Part shown: piece by piece, positions 46,187 through 58,081 of the stretch
How positions within the stretch are numbered: position 1 is the stretch's first letter
Layout: the number at the start of each line of letters is the position of its first letter
Assembly: GCA_024220505.1 (NCBI GenBank)
Contig: JAKZZE010000018.1
Coordinates: 248,001 to 312,000 of the forward strand
DNA: 64,000 nucleotides
From: Rhizopus arrhizus
Taxonomy: Eukaryota; Mucoromycota; Mucoromycetes; Mucorales; Rhizopodaceae
Reading direction: 5' to 3'
Made by a program: the position numbers and the translations under genes
The notes under the pieces: generated by a model
What the model saw: only the letters and a program-made list of their open reading frames with translations
Told to the model about the DNA's origin: nothing
Database searches by the model: none

Positions 46187-47274
46187 TTAGTACTTCTTAC
46201 CGAACATCCAGACTTGGAGGTAATCGTAACCAGACAAGACACCAGCACCAGCAATGGCACGGAGAATGTTAGCACCAGCACCCTTGAAGAGAGACTTGGC
46301 ACCTTCGTTAGCCAAGATTTCACGGAAACAGTGAAGAGAAGAGTCGTACTTGACGGCAGCACCGGAGGTCATCATCATACGACGACGGACGGTATCAATG
46401 GGGTAAGAGGCTAAGATAAAAATTTTCATGTTAAAAACCCAGATTCAGAAACTCATTTAAAAAAAAATTTTAACTTACCAAGACCGGAACCGGTGGTAAC
46501 AGCCCAACCCAAAGCGAAGGTAGCCAAGAAAGAGTCTTGAAGGTTTTGAGGCATCAAAGGCTTAATGGAATCGTACATACCGAAGTAAAGACCACGGTAG
46601 ACAATGATACCAACACAAGAGATGTTGAAACCACGGTAGAGACCGGCGATACCATCAGACTTCAAGGTCTTCTTGTAGACATCAACCAAACCGTTGAATT
46701 GACGTTCACCACCCTTCTTGGCAGACTTGGCATCGTTAGCAAGACGAGTACGAGCGTAATCCAAAGAGTAGACGCTAAAGGGATAATGAGATAAAGTTCA
46801 ACAAATGACAAAACGTATACTTACAAGAAGAGAGAAGCAGCACCAGCAGCACCACCAGAAGCCAAGTTACCGGCGAACCAGGCCCAGTAGCCATCTCTGT
46901 TCTTGTCCTTGTTGAACATACGCTTGAACTTATCCTTGAAGGCAAAGTTCAAAGCTTGAGTGGGGAAGTAACGGATAACGTTAGCAGTGTTACCTCTCCA
47001 GAGAGAGATGGCACCTTCGTCCTTCATGGTACGGGCGAAACAGTCACCAATACCCTTGTAGGGGGTAGAGAGACGACCTTGCTTGATCATTTCATCTTGG
47101 TTTTGGATCAAAAGCTTGATACGTTCGATGGGAGCAGCAGCAGTCTTGGAGACAGCAGCGGAAACACCACCCATAAGGAAATCCTAAAAGGATGTAGGTA
47201 AATAAAAGGAAAGGTGTAATAGAAATATAAGTACTTACGATGATGAATTTGTTGTTGTTCTTCTCGGTGGCCAT
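46187..47274 (-). CDS. AAC: Mitochondrial ADP/ATP carrier
   Basis: Four exons (47274-47239, 47183-46825, 46774-46479, 46410-46187) give 304 residues. It exchanges cytosolic ADP for matrix ATP across the inner mitochondrial membrane. The three mitochondrial-carrier repeats are clear, with [28 protein letters not shown] and [20 protein letters not shown] is the diagnostic nucleotide-carrier signature. The first exon encodes only [12 protein letters not shown]. Codons are strongly biased to C-ending ones (GCC, ACC, TTC) compared with its neighbours, as expected for a highly expressed gene. It stands between decayed mobile sequences on both sides. Confidence 0.96.
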
Positions 47275-47561
47275 TTTGATACTTTTTAGATAAAGAAAGA
47301 AGGAGAGGGGAAAATCTAAAAAAAGGGAACCAAAAAGAAAATTTTTTTTGCGACTTTTATAGTCTGTGGAAAGGCCAGGGGGGGTTGATTACGAACAGTC
47401 CCGTTCGGTGTTTTAATTCATATCTCTTTTTATAAACTTTACAAAAATATTTAATAAAACTGTTAAAGTATAAAATAAATGTACTACAAAAACTAAAGTC
47501 TTTCTTTTATCTTTTTTTGTTTACAAATTCTTGATTTTGTTCAACATGAATAGTATCAGAA

Positions 47562-48720
47562 ATGAATATATACAAAAAAATAAAAGCCAGTAAGAAAAAA
47601 AATTTGATTGGTAACTTTTTTTGTTTTGTTTATTTTCTTAAAGTGGAGTTTCAATATCACCCACAAATAATTTGGTTTCTTCCTTTTTTTTCCTTTGAAT
47701 TTATATCACCGCCTTATACTTACCTCGTTCTTCAGTTTGAAACCGAGTTTTCATATGCTTTTATGTATGCAGATCGAATCATTAAAGAACAAGGATTGAC
47801 ATTAGATACAATGACTATCAATAGTCATTATAGAAAGCTTTTTCTATCTGCTTTTGAATCTGCGTAACATTTATAAACTCTTTTTGAAATTTTTTGATAA
47901 ATTTACTTTTTAAAAAATGATAATTACAGTTGCTTCCGACATCAATAATAAGAGAAATCTCATTATACAACTGAGAAAGATGAGCAAAGTCAATATATCT
48001 TATCACTGCTTAAAATTGACAATAGTAGCAAATGTTTACATAAAAGACTTCTCTTTGGAAGAGTTTAACATCTTTGAGGAACAGATGACTGAGCTTTAAA
48101 ATAGTCTGATGTCAATGATGCATGGGGCAATCAAACTCGATGAAGCCATAGAGTTAATATTAAAATAGCAAAAGACCTTGGACTAGACAAAAGAGATAAA
48201 GATCAAGCCAAAGATGAAAATAATCAGCACAAATAACGTATGAATGAAGAAAGCAAAAAGAGCCAAGTTGGAAAATTTTACAAAAAGCAACAAAACGTCT
48301 ACTACAACTTACGGATCAGACACTAGTGAGCATACTGTTGATTTCATCTCTTTGATGATTGAAATTGCTCATGTAAATGATATGGCAGTATAAACAGGTA
48401 CCACAACCTTTAGTGTATATTATTTCAAAAAAACTGGGGAATGAAGCTCAAGTTGAAAAGAAGAAAAAAAGTAGGGCTAAAGTGGAAGTATCAAAAGAAG
48501 AGCATATACTGTTTATCGTAAAACATGTTGATGATCTTGTTCCAACGACTTGTAGAAAATGAGAAAATATGCTAATTATAGGATATAAAGGTACTTTTAT
48601 GTGAAAGCATTACGCCTCTGGAGAAGGTAATGCCGCTATAAAGATGCTTCCAAAGCTGCAATCAAGCGATTGATGGATTTAAAAGTTGCAAGAAAGTTAG
48701 ACATGAACTAAATTCAATAT
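47562..48720 (+). pseudogene. Unrecognised decayed coding segments
   Basis: Two stretches have coding character but no usable gene structure: about 47,725-47,867 (LQFETEFSYAFMYADRIIKE, ending SHYRKLFLSAFESA) and about 47,917-48,180 (KDFSLEEFNIFEEQMTEL then, past a stop, MMHGAIKLDEAIELILK). Stops recur every 20-60 codons. They resemble remnants of mobile-element genes, as other relics follow directly. Confidence 0.3.
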
Positions 48721-48829
48721 ATATTGATTGAATAGCTATTTATAAATCTTTCAAACAAAAAGAAAATAAGAAAATAACCGAGATGAATGCTCAAGCGGGA
48801 AAAAGCGAGAGGCTTGCGTAGAAATTACT

Positions 48830-49370
48830 CGCCATGGCAATCCCAAGGACTGCTTGACCTGGCTTTATTCAAAGAAATGTCAGTACAGACAAGCTAGTCT
48901 TTGTATTAAAATTGTTGTACAGGCTTGCTATCATAATGTTTGTTAATCACAGCTTCAAGACAACATGTATTATTTGCCCCGGATGAAGAGTATACGGATT
49001 TTTCAACAACTATTTTGACAATAGTGCGGCGCAGATCATATTCTTGAGAGAAGCCATTACATCAGAATGGATTAATGACCCCAGTATGAACTATGAAACT
49101 AATTGTATATTTGTTGGTAAAGCTAATTTAATACGCATATACATAAAACTGAGAAAGTAAGGAAACTGATAGAACAATAAAACTACAAAGTTGTCGATCT
49201 GCTTTCATACTCGCCCTTTCTAAATCTTACAGAGTTTTAATCAAATGTTAAGGCAAGGTAAATCAGGATTGCCTGTCTGCTAACAACACCCTGAGCCATA
49301 GGATTGCTGAATCAGCTAAAAAAGTAACTTGATCAGATTGTCAAGGCTAGGTAAGACACTTGGTTGCGTT
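48830..49370 (+). pseudogene. Relic of an IS630/Tc1-type DDE transposase (C-terminal half)
   Basis: Fragments on the plus strand keep the order of the end of a DDE transposase: HIHKTEKVRKLIEQ at about 49,136 (compare NAPIHTHENIKKYIEYRG of the transposase at 34.4 kb), YSPFLN at about 49,207 (the YSPxLNPIE catalytic block), and DCLSANNTLSHRIAESAKKV at about 49,267. Several stops and frameshifts separate them. Confidence 0.55.
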
Positions 49371-50405
49371 TTTCAATAAATGTCTAGTAGGCGAGATAAA
49401 TCTTTAATAAGGCTATAAACATAGAGTTTGTTGTTCAGTGACGGATTAAAGTAAGCAGATTCAGTACTTTAATTCCTTTGTCTTTTTTTTTTTGTTATTA
49501 ATCAAGCACAAATAAAAAATGTTAATATACAAACAAACAAAAAAGGTAGAGATTCATCGACTGTTTCAACCGAATACTTAATATCAAAGCTTCATTCAAT
49601 AGTGTCTCAAGATTCTAACAGACTAGCTAAAATTTTGATTTCTGCATTAAGATGGTTCGCAATGTCGCATTTTCCTTATTAAATACTTGAATGTCATATG
49701 GGATTACTCAAGATCACCATGTATATCATTTACAGTATGTCTCTACCACACTATTCATTGTATTGTTATTACATGCAAATAAATTTAGTGACTTCAATTA
49801 ATAAATTTATAGAAAACGCCTTTTGTATTCAACAAGCTCTTTCTTCTAACTTTACTAAACAAAGAGACTCAAGAGTCTCATCGATTGTCAATTTTTCCTT
49901 TGTATTTTATTTTACTTTTAATGAACTACAAACCACACCCATAACACCATATCGATCATCAATTTTGAAGTACAATGACAAGCTTTATGATCTATAAACA
50001 GATAAACCCTTATGGATAACTCGGTTACTAAAAACAGATTTCATTGTAGATTTTAAGCTTAAAGCAGAAAGGTCAACCTCAAAGCAGTGGATAAATCTAT
50101 GTATATAAGCTTTACGATTAATCCTTTCATAGACATGACCTTTGGCACTGATTGTAATTCGTCTAAAACTGAATGAGTTTGTATATGAGAAGCGCTTTTT
50201 TTTTATTTTAATTTTTTTTTTTTGTTTTTTAAAAACTATAAACTTGACGACAAATTCTTTTTATTAAAAAAAAAAAAAAGAACAATTTTTTCAAGAAATA
50301 CTATATTATGGCATGTTATATGTTGTATAAAAAGTGCGTGAAGGGGGGTAGATGTATATGTACATGGTAGTGAATTCTAGTGAGTAATAATAGTGTGTCT
50401 TTTTT
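49371..50405. other. AT-rich intergenic region with a second relic of the unknown element gene
   Basis: At about 49,640-49,715 the sequence resembles 43,800-43,865 (CGCATTTTCCTTATTAAATAC then GGGATTACTC), i.e. a decayed copy of the gene in the TA-flanked element. Otherwise A/T runs only; nothing else recognised. Confidence 0.4.
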
Positions 50406-53400
50406 TTAAAAATAAAACTGCTTTACATCATTTACACTAAATGATTCACCACAACTTGGACATCGTCTTTGTCTTGTTTCAATACGTACATCTAAACACT
50501 CTTTACAGAATGTATGCATACAACGCATCAAGACATGAGACTTTAGCCTTGTTTTACATGAATTACAATTCAATAAAGACTATACAAGAAGTGAATAAAA
50601 ACCACATTGTCTGTATCATTTAGTCTTACTCTGTATTCTTCTCGTTCTTTTCTCAGCTTCATTTCTGCAGGCTTTTCAATTTTACTTGAAGTACCCATTT
50701 TTCTCTTTAATATTTCTCTACTTTCTTCTAGACGGAGCCTTGCATGTGCACCTTCTTCTATCAATCTAATCTTTTCAAAAATAGATTTTTGAAGCTATAT
50801 AAAAAGCAGTTTAGAAAATATAATTTAGTTCATTTATGATGTGATTTTACCTCAGTGATTTTATCTTTTGAAACAAGCGCCTTTTCTTTTAACTTATCCA
50901 ATAATACTTTTACTTCATCATTCTTTTGTTTGTATACTTCATAAATAGAATTGCTTGTAGCCAGCTTACGATCTAAACACGTCTATATATGCAATTGCAT
51001 TATTACTAGTGATCTTGATAAATTACTTAAACTTACAACTTGACTTGTTAAATTTTTTTCTCGTTCTGTCATTTGTTTAATATGTGCAAGTTGTTTTTCG
51101 ATTTGTTTGTTTAATGCATTTGCAAGCATAGCATGAGCATCCTTCGATTTGTTTAAGGCTGTAAATATTTGACTGTATTTTACGCGTTCAGTTTGTAATC
51201 TCATGATTTCATCTTCCAATGAAGCAAGTTCTTGCACTTTTTTAATATTTTCGTCTTCCAAATCACCATATGCTTTTGCTACACTTTCGATCTCACTCAA
51301 TAATTGTTTCTCTGTCTATTCAATAATTTAGTACAAAATGGATCTATTCACTGTAAAAAAAAACCTACTGCCTTTAATGCTGATAGCCTGTTATTGACTT
51401 CAGAAATCACTGACTTTTCTTTTCGAATTCTGTCCTGCAGAGATGCTTCAAAGGTTTGTACGTCATCAATCGACAACAAGTCAAATTCATATTTTTCTTC
51501 AAATAATTTGGCCTTCAGTTGGAGTTGCTTTATTTGAAATAACTTTTCAAGCTCTTGTTCAATATTTTCTTGCGGGAATTTATTGCGAACCCTTTCCTTA
51601 TATTCCAATACTTTTTCCTCCATCAATTTGAGTTCATTTTCGAGTGGCAAGAGTGAAGGTTCCTTTCCATTAGACACAATCTCATAGTATCCGCTTATTC
51701 CCGTATTAGCTGCCATCTTCTTTTGCAATCTGAGTAATTCTGTTTCAAGGTAATTGACCCTTTCCTTTCTAGCATCCGCAATTGTCTTTAATTCTACAAT
51801 TGACAGTCTACCGATCTCAGTTGAGGCCTTGCCTTCCTCAAGATTCATCTGTAAGGCATCTCGCTGTCCACGAATACGAGTGAGATCCAAATCAAGTTTT
51901 TTCAATTGATCTTCCATTTCTTTAAAATGGCTCACTTGTTCATAATCCAAATCTCGAATGAACCGACGTCGATTACTAGACAGGTCCTCTACGCTAATTT
52001 GTAGATCGTGACAAATATCTGAAAGGTGATTGCATTTGTCCTTTTGATAAGTTCTTGATTGAAACAGCTGCCGACATAGGGGTGCTTTGTATATTCTTGA
52101 TTCCGGTACACAGACAAGATCCATTTGTAATTTTGCTATCTGTTGTTTTAAAACAATTCTGTCTTCTTTAATCATGTCAATTTCATGTAGTCTTTGCTCA
52201 AGTATTTGTTGTATATGAATCAGTGGATCTTGTTGAGAAGCTGTTTGGCTCTGTTAAATGGTTAGTTTAATGAGAAATCGTTTCTTTTTCTTTGCTTTAC
52301 ATTATAAGGTGTAATAGATCCTTCTCCGGGCGCAGTATTATAGGTTCCACTAGCATTACCACTACTGCCACCTTCAATGTCCATTTTAACGTCCTCAGAA
52401 TGATTAGAAAACTTTTTACTTTGCAATTTCTCTAAGTCGAGTTGTGCCTGATGTAAATTAGTTTCAATCGTTTCTAGCTGTTTATTGAGAACTCTGCATT
52501 CTTCTTTCAACATTAAATGCTGATAAATCAAATTTATATCAGTATGATTGTACTTAAGTGTAAGCGTAAGCTTCCATACCTTGAAATTTTTTAATTTCAA
52601 TTGATTCTTTATGTCTTGAAGAGATTGCTGGCCATTAGTCCAAACAGATAATACGTCTTGGTGCCCTTGCTGAATATCTTTTAATGATCCGTTTTCTATA
52701 ACAATATAAGCACACACATTATAAAATCTATCTTTCCTTTTTCTTTACCAAAAACAGAATCAAAGCCAGTTATAATTTGTTTTCGTTTGGCAATCCAAGT
52801 TTTAACAAGTTGATTCAGTTTTGAAATAGTCAAGTCCACAAAGTCTTTTTTTTTACAAGCACTCAACATGTTGGGTGTTAATTCTGTAAGCCATTCTTCT
52901 TCAAGTACATGTTGAAATTCGGTATTGTCTAAACACATGTATAAATTATAATGAAAAGACTAAAGCAAATTCTTGTTTACCAATATTCATTAATGAAGTT
53001 TCACCAAAACTCGACATTCCATCTTGTATTATATTTGATAAGAATGTTTGAAGCTTTTTGTTTGTATTTATTAGTGTATCTAATGACTTGGGTGCTTTTT
53101 TTTTTTTACCTTTTTGAAAGAGTCTTCCCAAAGCCTCATGTACTCTTCATTTGACAAATTATTAGCCTCAGCTTGCTCAACATATTTTTTCCATCTATTA
53201 GCCGATCTCTAAGTTACAAAGAAAAAAGAAAAATATAAATTAGTACAAGAAAGAAGAAGCATTACGAAATAAAACGCGGTTAACAATACAAATTACCAAA
53301 TAATCTTTCCACTGTCTTAATATAGCTTCTTTACGAAAAGCTTCCAAAGGTTCCTATAGCATGGCCTTTAAATTATAAAATTTTGAAGAAATTTCTAGTT

Positions 53401-53555
53401 TTTACCTTGAATGTATCTGCTGATTCTTCAACATCTTCTTGATCATCTGTAGAAGATTGCTGAGTCATGAAGCGTTTCTTTGGAGGGGGCCTTATAGAGA
53501 CACCTTGTTCATCCGTGTCACTAGAGCGACGTTTGTTGTCTTCTATTTTGGCCAT
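50406..53555 (-). CDS. BRE1: BRE1-type RING E3 ubiquitin ligase (histone H2B)
   Basis: A multi-exon gene starting MAKIEDNKRRSSDTDEQG (ATG 53555) with first exons 53555-53406, 53353-53297, 53208-53110, 53053-52981 and at least seven more. The body is long coiled-coil (KLDLDLTRIRGQRDALQMNL; LKLMEEKVLEYKERVR). The C-terminus is a RING finger: CNSCKTRLKSHVLMRCMHTFC, KECLDVRIETRQRRCPSCGE, ending NDVKQFYF. The last intron is placed at GTAAGA inside EYR|SLLNC. Bre1 with Rad6 monoubiquitinates histone H2B, a prerequisite for H3K4 methylation. The Pro/Lys-rich N-terminus (RPPPKKRFMTQQ) also fits. The ends are secure; middle exon boundaries were not all fixed. Confidence 0.88.
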
Positions 53556-53855
53556 GAAAATATTTGTATACAAGGAAAAGAAAAAAAGTATTTCTAAATT
53601 GGTTCGCAGTCGAACAAACCCCTCCCCTTTCATTTTCCTAAAATCACCCCAATACTTTTATTTTATTTATGAAACATAGACAAGGGAAATTAAATGAGTG
53701 CTTTTTTTTTTTTCTTTCATAAATAAGCTATTGTTTAATATATGTAGTTTATAAGTTTTTATTTTTATTTTAGAGCTTTGAGTTTTTAGTCTGTTTAGTA
53801 TGTTTTATTCTAAAAATAGTTGATTTAACATTTTTGATAACCCATACTAATTTTC

Positions 53856-54941
53856 TTAATCACTTTCATCAAGCATATCTTGTTCCTCTTCTTTGTCTAT
53901 TTGAGCAGATGTATCACCATTCTCCTCTTCTTCAGCATCAGTATCATATTCTAAAGGATCCTCATCATCATTATCACTTGGTTCAAAATTTTCATCCTCC
54001 TCTTCTGAATCCTCTTCCTTTGCATTTTCTTTATCTGTTGTGTTTTGTTCATCCGTATTATTATTCTTTATAGGTGCCCTTCTTTCTTCTGACATACTTT
54101 GATCATTAATGCCTGCCTTCTTTATATATCCATCAATAGGCCCAAATTCCTCTTGAGAAATCATTGAGAACTCTACCGTTTCATGCTCTCCTTCCTTGAT
54201 TGCCTTAAATCCTGAATTACCATAGATAGGCCCCTTCAAGCTCAAAACTAAATCAAATGTACGTTGTGTGATACTTGTAAACGCATTTCCCGCTAAACTC
54301 GACAGTGGGAAAAAGAGTGTGGGCTTTTTGAATCCAAAGAGGATACCAGTAGGTAAAAAGAACAAATACCCATCCTTGGCCTTCAGATAGGCAGCCACAG
54401 AGATATCTTGAGAAGGAAGTGATATTGGGATACAAGCGTAGGTTGTTAAAAGTTGAGCAATCTCTTTATGTTTATCTCCCGTCAAGGTTTGCGATGGGTT
54501 GTTGGCTTGCTCCATTTTGATGTCACCTTTATCTTGTGTATTGAAAACGATGCAATCTTCATTTTTAAGAAAGAGGACAAACGTAAATGACTTGTTGGTC
54601 TTTTCGGGTGTGGGTACACAGGCGCCCAGTGCGAATTCATCTAGGCTGTACTGAGACTCTATTATTTCTAGTTTGGCATTGTATAAAATCAAGTGAGAAG
54701 GTGTGATGATCAAATCGTATTTTTTTCTTGCGGGTGATCCAAAAGAAAGATCAGATAAACGAAACACTTGGTTGTTTTGATCTAGTTTACGTCTTTTTAC
54801 TTGTTTGCCATTATCTTTGTTTTCATAGTAAGATATTAAACGCTCGATTACATTGGCGCTATCTGGATGAGTTGCTACTAAATCTTTCACAGATTGTCGT
54901 AATTCGACATCCTCTATACTGCTGTCTAGCCTGATCTCCAT
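53856..54941 (-). CDS. RTT106-like histone chaperone
   Basis: A single-exon ORF of 361 residues from ATG 54941. Two PH-like modules are suggested by YDLIITPSHLILYNAK and by GYLFFLPTGILFGFKKPTLF plus FPLSSLAGNAFTSITQRTFD, the second being the most characteristic block of Rtt106-family proteins. The C-terminal ~90 residues are very acidic (EEDSEEEDENFEPSDNDDED), typical of histone chaperones. Rtt106 deposits H3-H4 dimers during replication and silencing. Alternatives are other PH-type chaperones such as Pob3, which would normally be longer. It lies between BRE1 and the acyltransferase, all on the minus strand. Confidence 0.75.
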   Translation of the reverse strand: MEIRLDSSIEDVELRQSVKDLVATHPDSANVIERLISYYENKDNGKQVKRRKLDQNNQVFRLSDLSFGSPARKKYDLIITPSHLILYNAKLEIIESQYSLDEFALGACVPTPEKTNKSFTFVLFLKNEDCIVFNTQDKGDIKMEQANNPSQTLTGDKHKEIAQLLTTYACIPISLPSQDISVAAYLKAKDGYLFFLPTGILFGFKKPTLFFPLSSLAGNAFTSITQRTFDLVLSLKGPIYGNSGFKAIKEGEHETVEFSMISQEEFGPIDGYIKKAGINDQSMSEERRAPIKNNNTDEQNTTDKENAKEEDSEEEDENFEPSDNDDEDPLEYDTDAEEEENGDTSAQIDKEEEQDMLDESD

Positions 54942-55110
54942 TTATTATTCAAATTGAAAAAAAAAAAAAAAAAAAGAAAAGAATTAAAAAAAGACGACAA
55001 GTGACTATTTTTAAGCACATATACAACGCGTTATTTAGTACGCGATGCTCTTTTTAATAATATCATAGTGCGCGATTTTCCTTTATTTTATAGTACGAGA
55101 TTAGAAGTAT

Positions 55111-56555
55111 TTATTGTAGGCGATGAAGAGCAGCCACATAAGTAATGTTGATAAGCTTTATGAAAGCAAATACAAGAGGCACGTAAAATAAGAAATACAG
55201 CCAATAACCAAAGCATTCTCTGACAGTGTGTTGTAACTTGATAGGGATTTTGATTGTTCTATCTCTTCTGTAACATAGCTCATCCTCATCTTCAAGTATA
55301 GGTTCCTCTGGGAATTTTCCGTGTTGGTTATAATATATCAGTCTTTTATCCTTCTCTGCCCAACGATCAAATAACCATTGAGTGAATTGAACAGGATCTG
55401 ATGGTAAGGTATCAATACGGTATCGACGTACATGAATATGAATTTTGTGTGGACCATTTCTATCACAGAATATCCGTTTCATCGTCATTACATCTTCTGG
55501 ATTCTCTCCAGCTGGAATATCTGGGTATCCTATCGTAAGGTCATATAACCATTGAACTTTATCACCCAAGACGTCTTTACACAATAATAATCCTGTTGTC
55601 CTTGGCAATAGAGCAAACTTATAGTCATCCTATTAATATGTTTAGTTGCCTAGTTACATATTTATATTAATATTTGTAGTTACCATGTTAAACTTTTGTG
55701 CAAATGCTTTTGATCTTGCACGAGTGTCATCCGAAATAACTATAAAAGGAAATTTATATATTTGTACATTTTGTAACAATTAATGTTACCTGTTCCTTCT
55801 GGGAATAAAACCAACCACATTGGATTGTCTCTCTTTTTTGCTCTTTCTAAATTCTTAATAACTGTGTCTTTGTCATGCTCTAATCTTCTTTTTAAAAAAA
55901 TGAATTCAAAGAATTTCATTCCCTACACATTATTTAGTATGAGACGCCCTTAAACCGGAAAAATAATTTACCCTATGTTTATTGTTTTAGATAACAGTAA
56001 AATGTATTTGTTTGAACTTACGTTCCATAGATGGGAATCAAACTTAAACTATGTTTCAACATGATTTTTAATGATCCATGTGCTTTAGATAAATAAGCCA
56101 AGAACCACACATAGATCCAATCTACCAATATCTATTACATAACTGCTCAGCCCATACATACATATAATACCACAGTATATATTCCTAACCTGATGATTTG
56201 CCATCATAATAAGTTTATCCGGAAAAGAAATACCAATCACTTCACCACTCTTATTACGGCTTAATAATCTTTCTAATCTGTCTTCTTCACTGTCTTCTTC
56301 ACCGTCAATTTCATTTTCACCTCGAGTACAACTTTCATCCAGTGTAATAATCAAATCTCCTGGCGCAAACAATCGCATCATGAAAAATAAATTTTGTGCC
56401 CACTGTCGCATGATATGGGCCTGGCAATAATAATATAGCTTTTTGGATACTGGCCATACAAGTAAAAATAAAAATTGTATTCCAACAATAAGCGTTGATT
56501 GGCACCATAATCCTAGTCCAAAAGCAGAGCCATTCAATACTGCTATCACTCCCAT
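55111..56555 (-). CDS. Lysophospholipid/1-acylglycerol-3-phosphate acyltransferase (CST26/LCLAT1-like)
   Basis: Exons 56555-56190, 56131-56022, a predicted one-base exon at 55972, 55922-55790, 55739-55684 and 55629-55111 give 394 residues. Catalytic block I is NHQILVDW (created across intron 1; NHxxxxD type), block III is FPEGT (split by an intron). N- and C-terminal hydrophobic segments (LIVGIQFLFLLVWPV; GYWLYFLFYVPLVFAFIKL) anchor it in the ER membrane. An acidic insertion (ENEIDGEEDSEEDR) sits before block I. The enzyme acylates lysophosphatidate, lysophosphatidylinositol or lysocardiolipin; which one cannot be told. The frame between HSLSLIPIYG and GMKFFEF is restored only if one base is spliced in; see findings. 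Confidence 0.85.
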
Positions 56556-56724
56556 ATTATAAGGAATAAAAAATAAAAAAAAGAGACGGAAATTGTCTTG
56601 CCATCTTTTTTCCCTTCCTTCATTTCTGTGCTGTTGTTGAATTGATGTGACTGTATGTAAACCCCGTCAATGTGGCTGAGAAAAGAAGAAAGAAGGAAAA
56701 AAATGCCTTTTAAGCTTGCATAAA
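56556..56724. promoter_or_regulatory. Short divergent promoter (acyltransferase / TMA16)
   Basis: Only 169 bases separate the two start codons, so both promoters and leaders must overlap here. The half next to the acyltransferase start is A-rich on the plus strand. No TATA box or specific site stands out. Confidence 0.4.
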
Positions 56725-57381
56725 ATGGTAATGAAGACATAAAAAGAAATCTACAGGAACTAATGATAGTTTTAGGGAAATAAAAAACTCACATTAAGAA
56801 CAATCAAAAATAGAGATGTTATACATCCTTATTCTAGAAAGGCACAACAATTGTCTCGTGTCTATCAACGCAGAGAAAAGATGGCCAAAAAAGAAGCTCA
56901 AAAATCGACTAATCCAATTGGTAAATTGAAAACTTGATATATAGAGTTTTATCGCTCAAACTTTTCTGTAGGAGATAGATGGATTTGGTTTAGATATGCA
57001 TTTGATGAGGAAAAGAGTGCGGCAACCAAAAAGGAATTGTATGAATTAATAGAATTATATTTAGCTCGTCATGATGAAGAAATAGAACAATTAGAAAACG
57101 ATCGATGCAGAGGACACAGAAAACCAAAATCACCACGTCAAGATCTTTTAGAAGCATTAAAGGAAAGAGAAGCAAACGAATATGTCTCTGGATTAGAGTT
57201 ACCTGATTTAACAAATGGAAAGACATTGAAATTACTAAGAGAATGGGACGGAGATAAAAACAGTATGTCCCGTATATCAACTATAAGAATACAAAAGCCT
57301 ACAAAAGAGGAACAAGATAAACCGAAACCAGTAACAACAACAAAGACAAAAAAAACAAATGATATGATGGATACCGCATAA
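56725..57381 (+). CDS. TMA16: TMA16-like ribosome-biogenesis protein
   Basis: Three coding exons: 56725-56727 (the ATG alone), 56776-56920 and 56972-57381, giving 185 residues: MGNKKLTLRTIKNRDVIHPY, SRKAQQLSRVYQRREKMAKK, then DRWIWFRYAFDEEKSAATKK and ELIELYLARHDEEIEQLE. The IHPYSRKAQQL start and WFRYA...ELI.LYL.RHD...L block are those of Tma16, a 60S pre-ribosome factor. The first intron (GTAATG...TTTTAG, 48 nt, branch AACTAATG) begins directly after the start codon. Without it the ORF would have no ATG before the conserved IHPYSRKA. Confidence 0.85.
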
Positions 57382-58042
57382 AAATAATGTGTAAAATAAA
57401 ACTAAAATGAAAAGAGATTTTTCTAGATTATTCTTAATAGTATGATTGGTACTAGTGTCAACAATATAACAGAATTTGGTGGTTCTTTCACTAGGACGTG
57501 CGTTATTCTAGTTTTTAGAAATAATTAATTTATATAAAATCGGCCATAAAACACCGGATTATCAAATGTGTGAACTGTGTGTATACCGATCATTATTATT
57601 TTATTTCTAGCATTCTCCTTACTTGTATAAGCCAAGAAGAACGACTTTAATAGTTGTAATAAAAGGGGGGCGACAATGTATAGAAAATGGCATTTTCAAA
57701 ATATGTAAACCCCTTAAAAGTTACATTGGCCATTTGCTTTCAACGTTTCCCTAAATGATGGTACCTATGGCCCCACATAAGAATGTCACAAAATAAATTG
57801 AATTTTCAGAATTTTAGTTAAATGTGAAGGAGTTAGGGGGAGCCATCGACCAATCCCAATTTTATCACCAATCTTTTACATTGTAACAAGCACAATGTCA
57901 AACAGGGAGAAAGGAAGCAACTAATAGGTCCATCCGAATACTGTGTAACTGCTCCCCTTTTAAAATAGTATCTCCTTTTTTCCCCCCTTCCTTTCTTTAT
58001 ATAACACTTTGGTAAATTTAACCATGTATTTGCTTATAGAAG

Positions 58043-58081
<39 letters not shown>

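Noticed and set aside
46172..47201. Plus-strand ORFs opposite the ADP/ATP carrier
   Set aside because: Shadows of a highly biased coding sequence; the minus strand encodes the clear carrier with RRRMMM.
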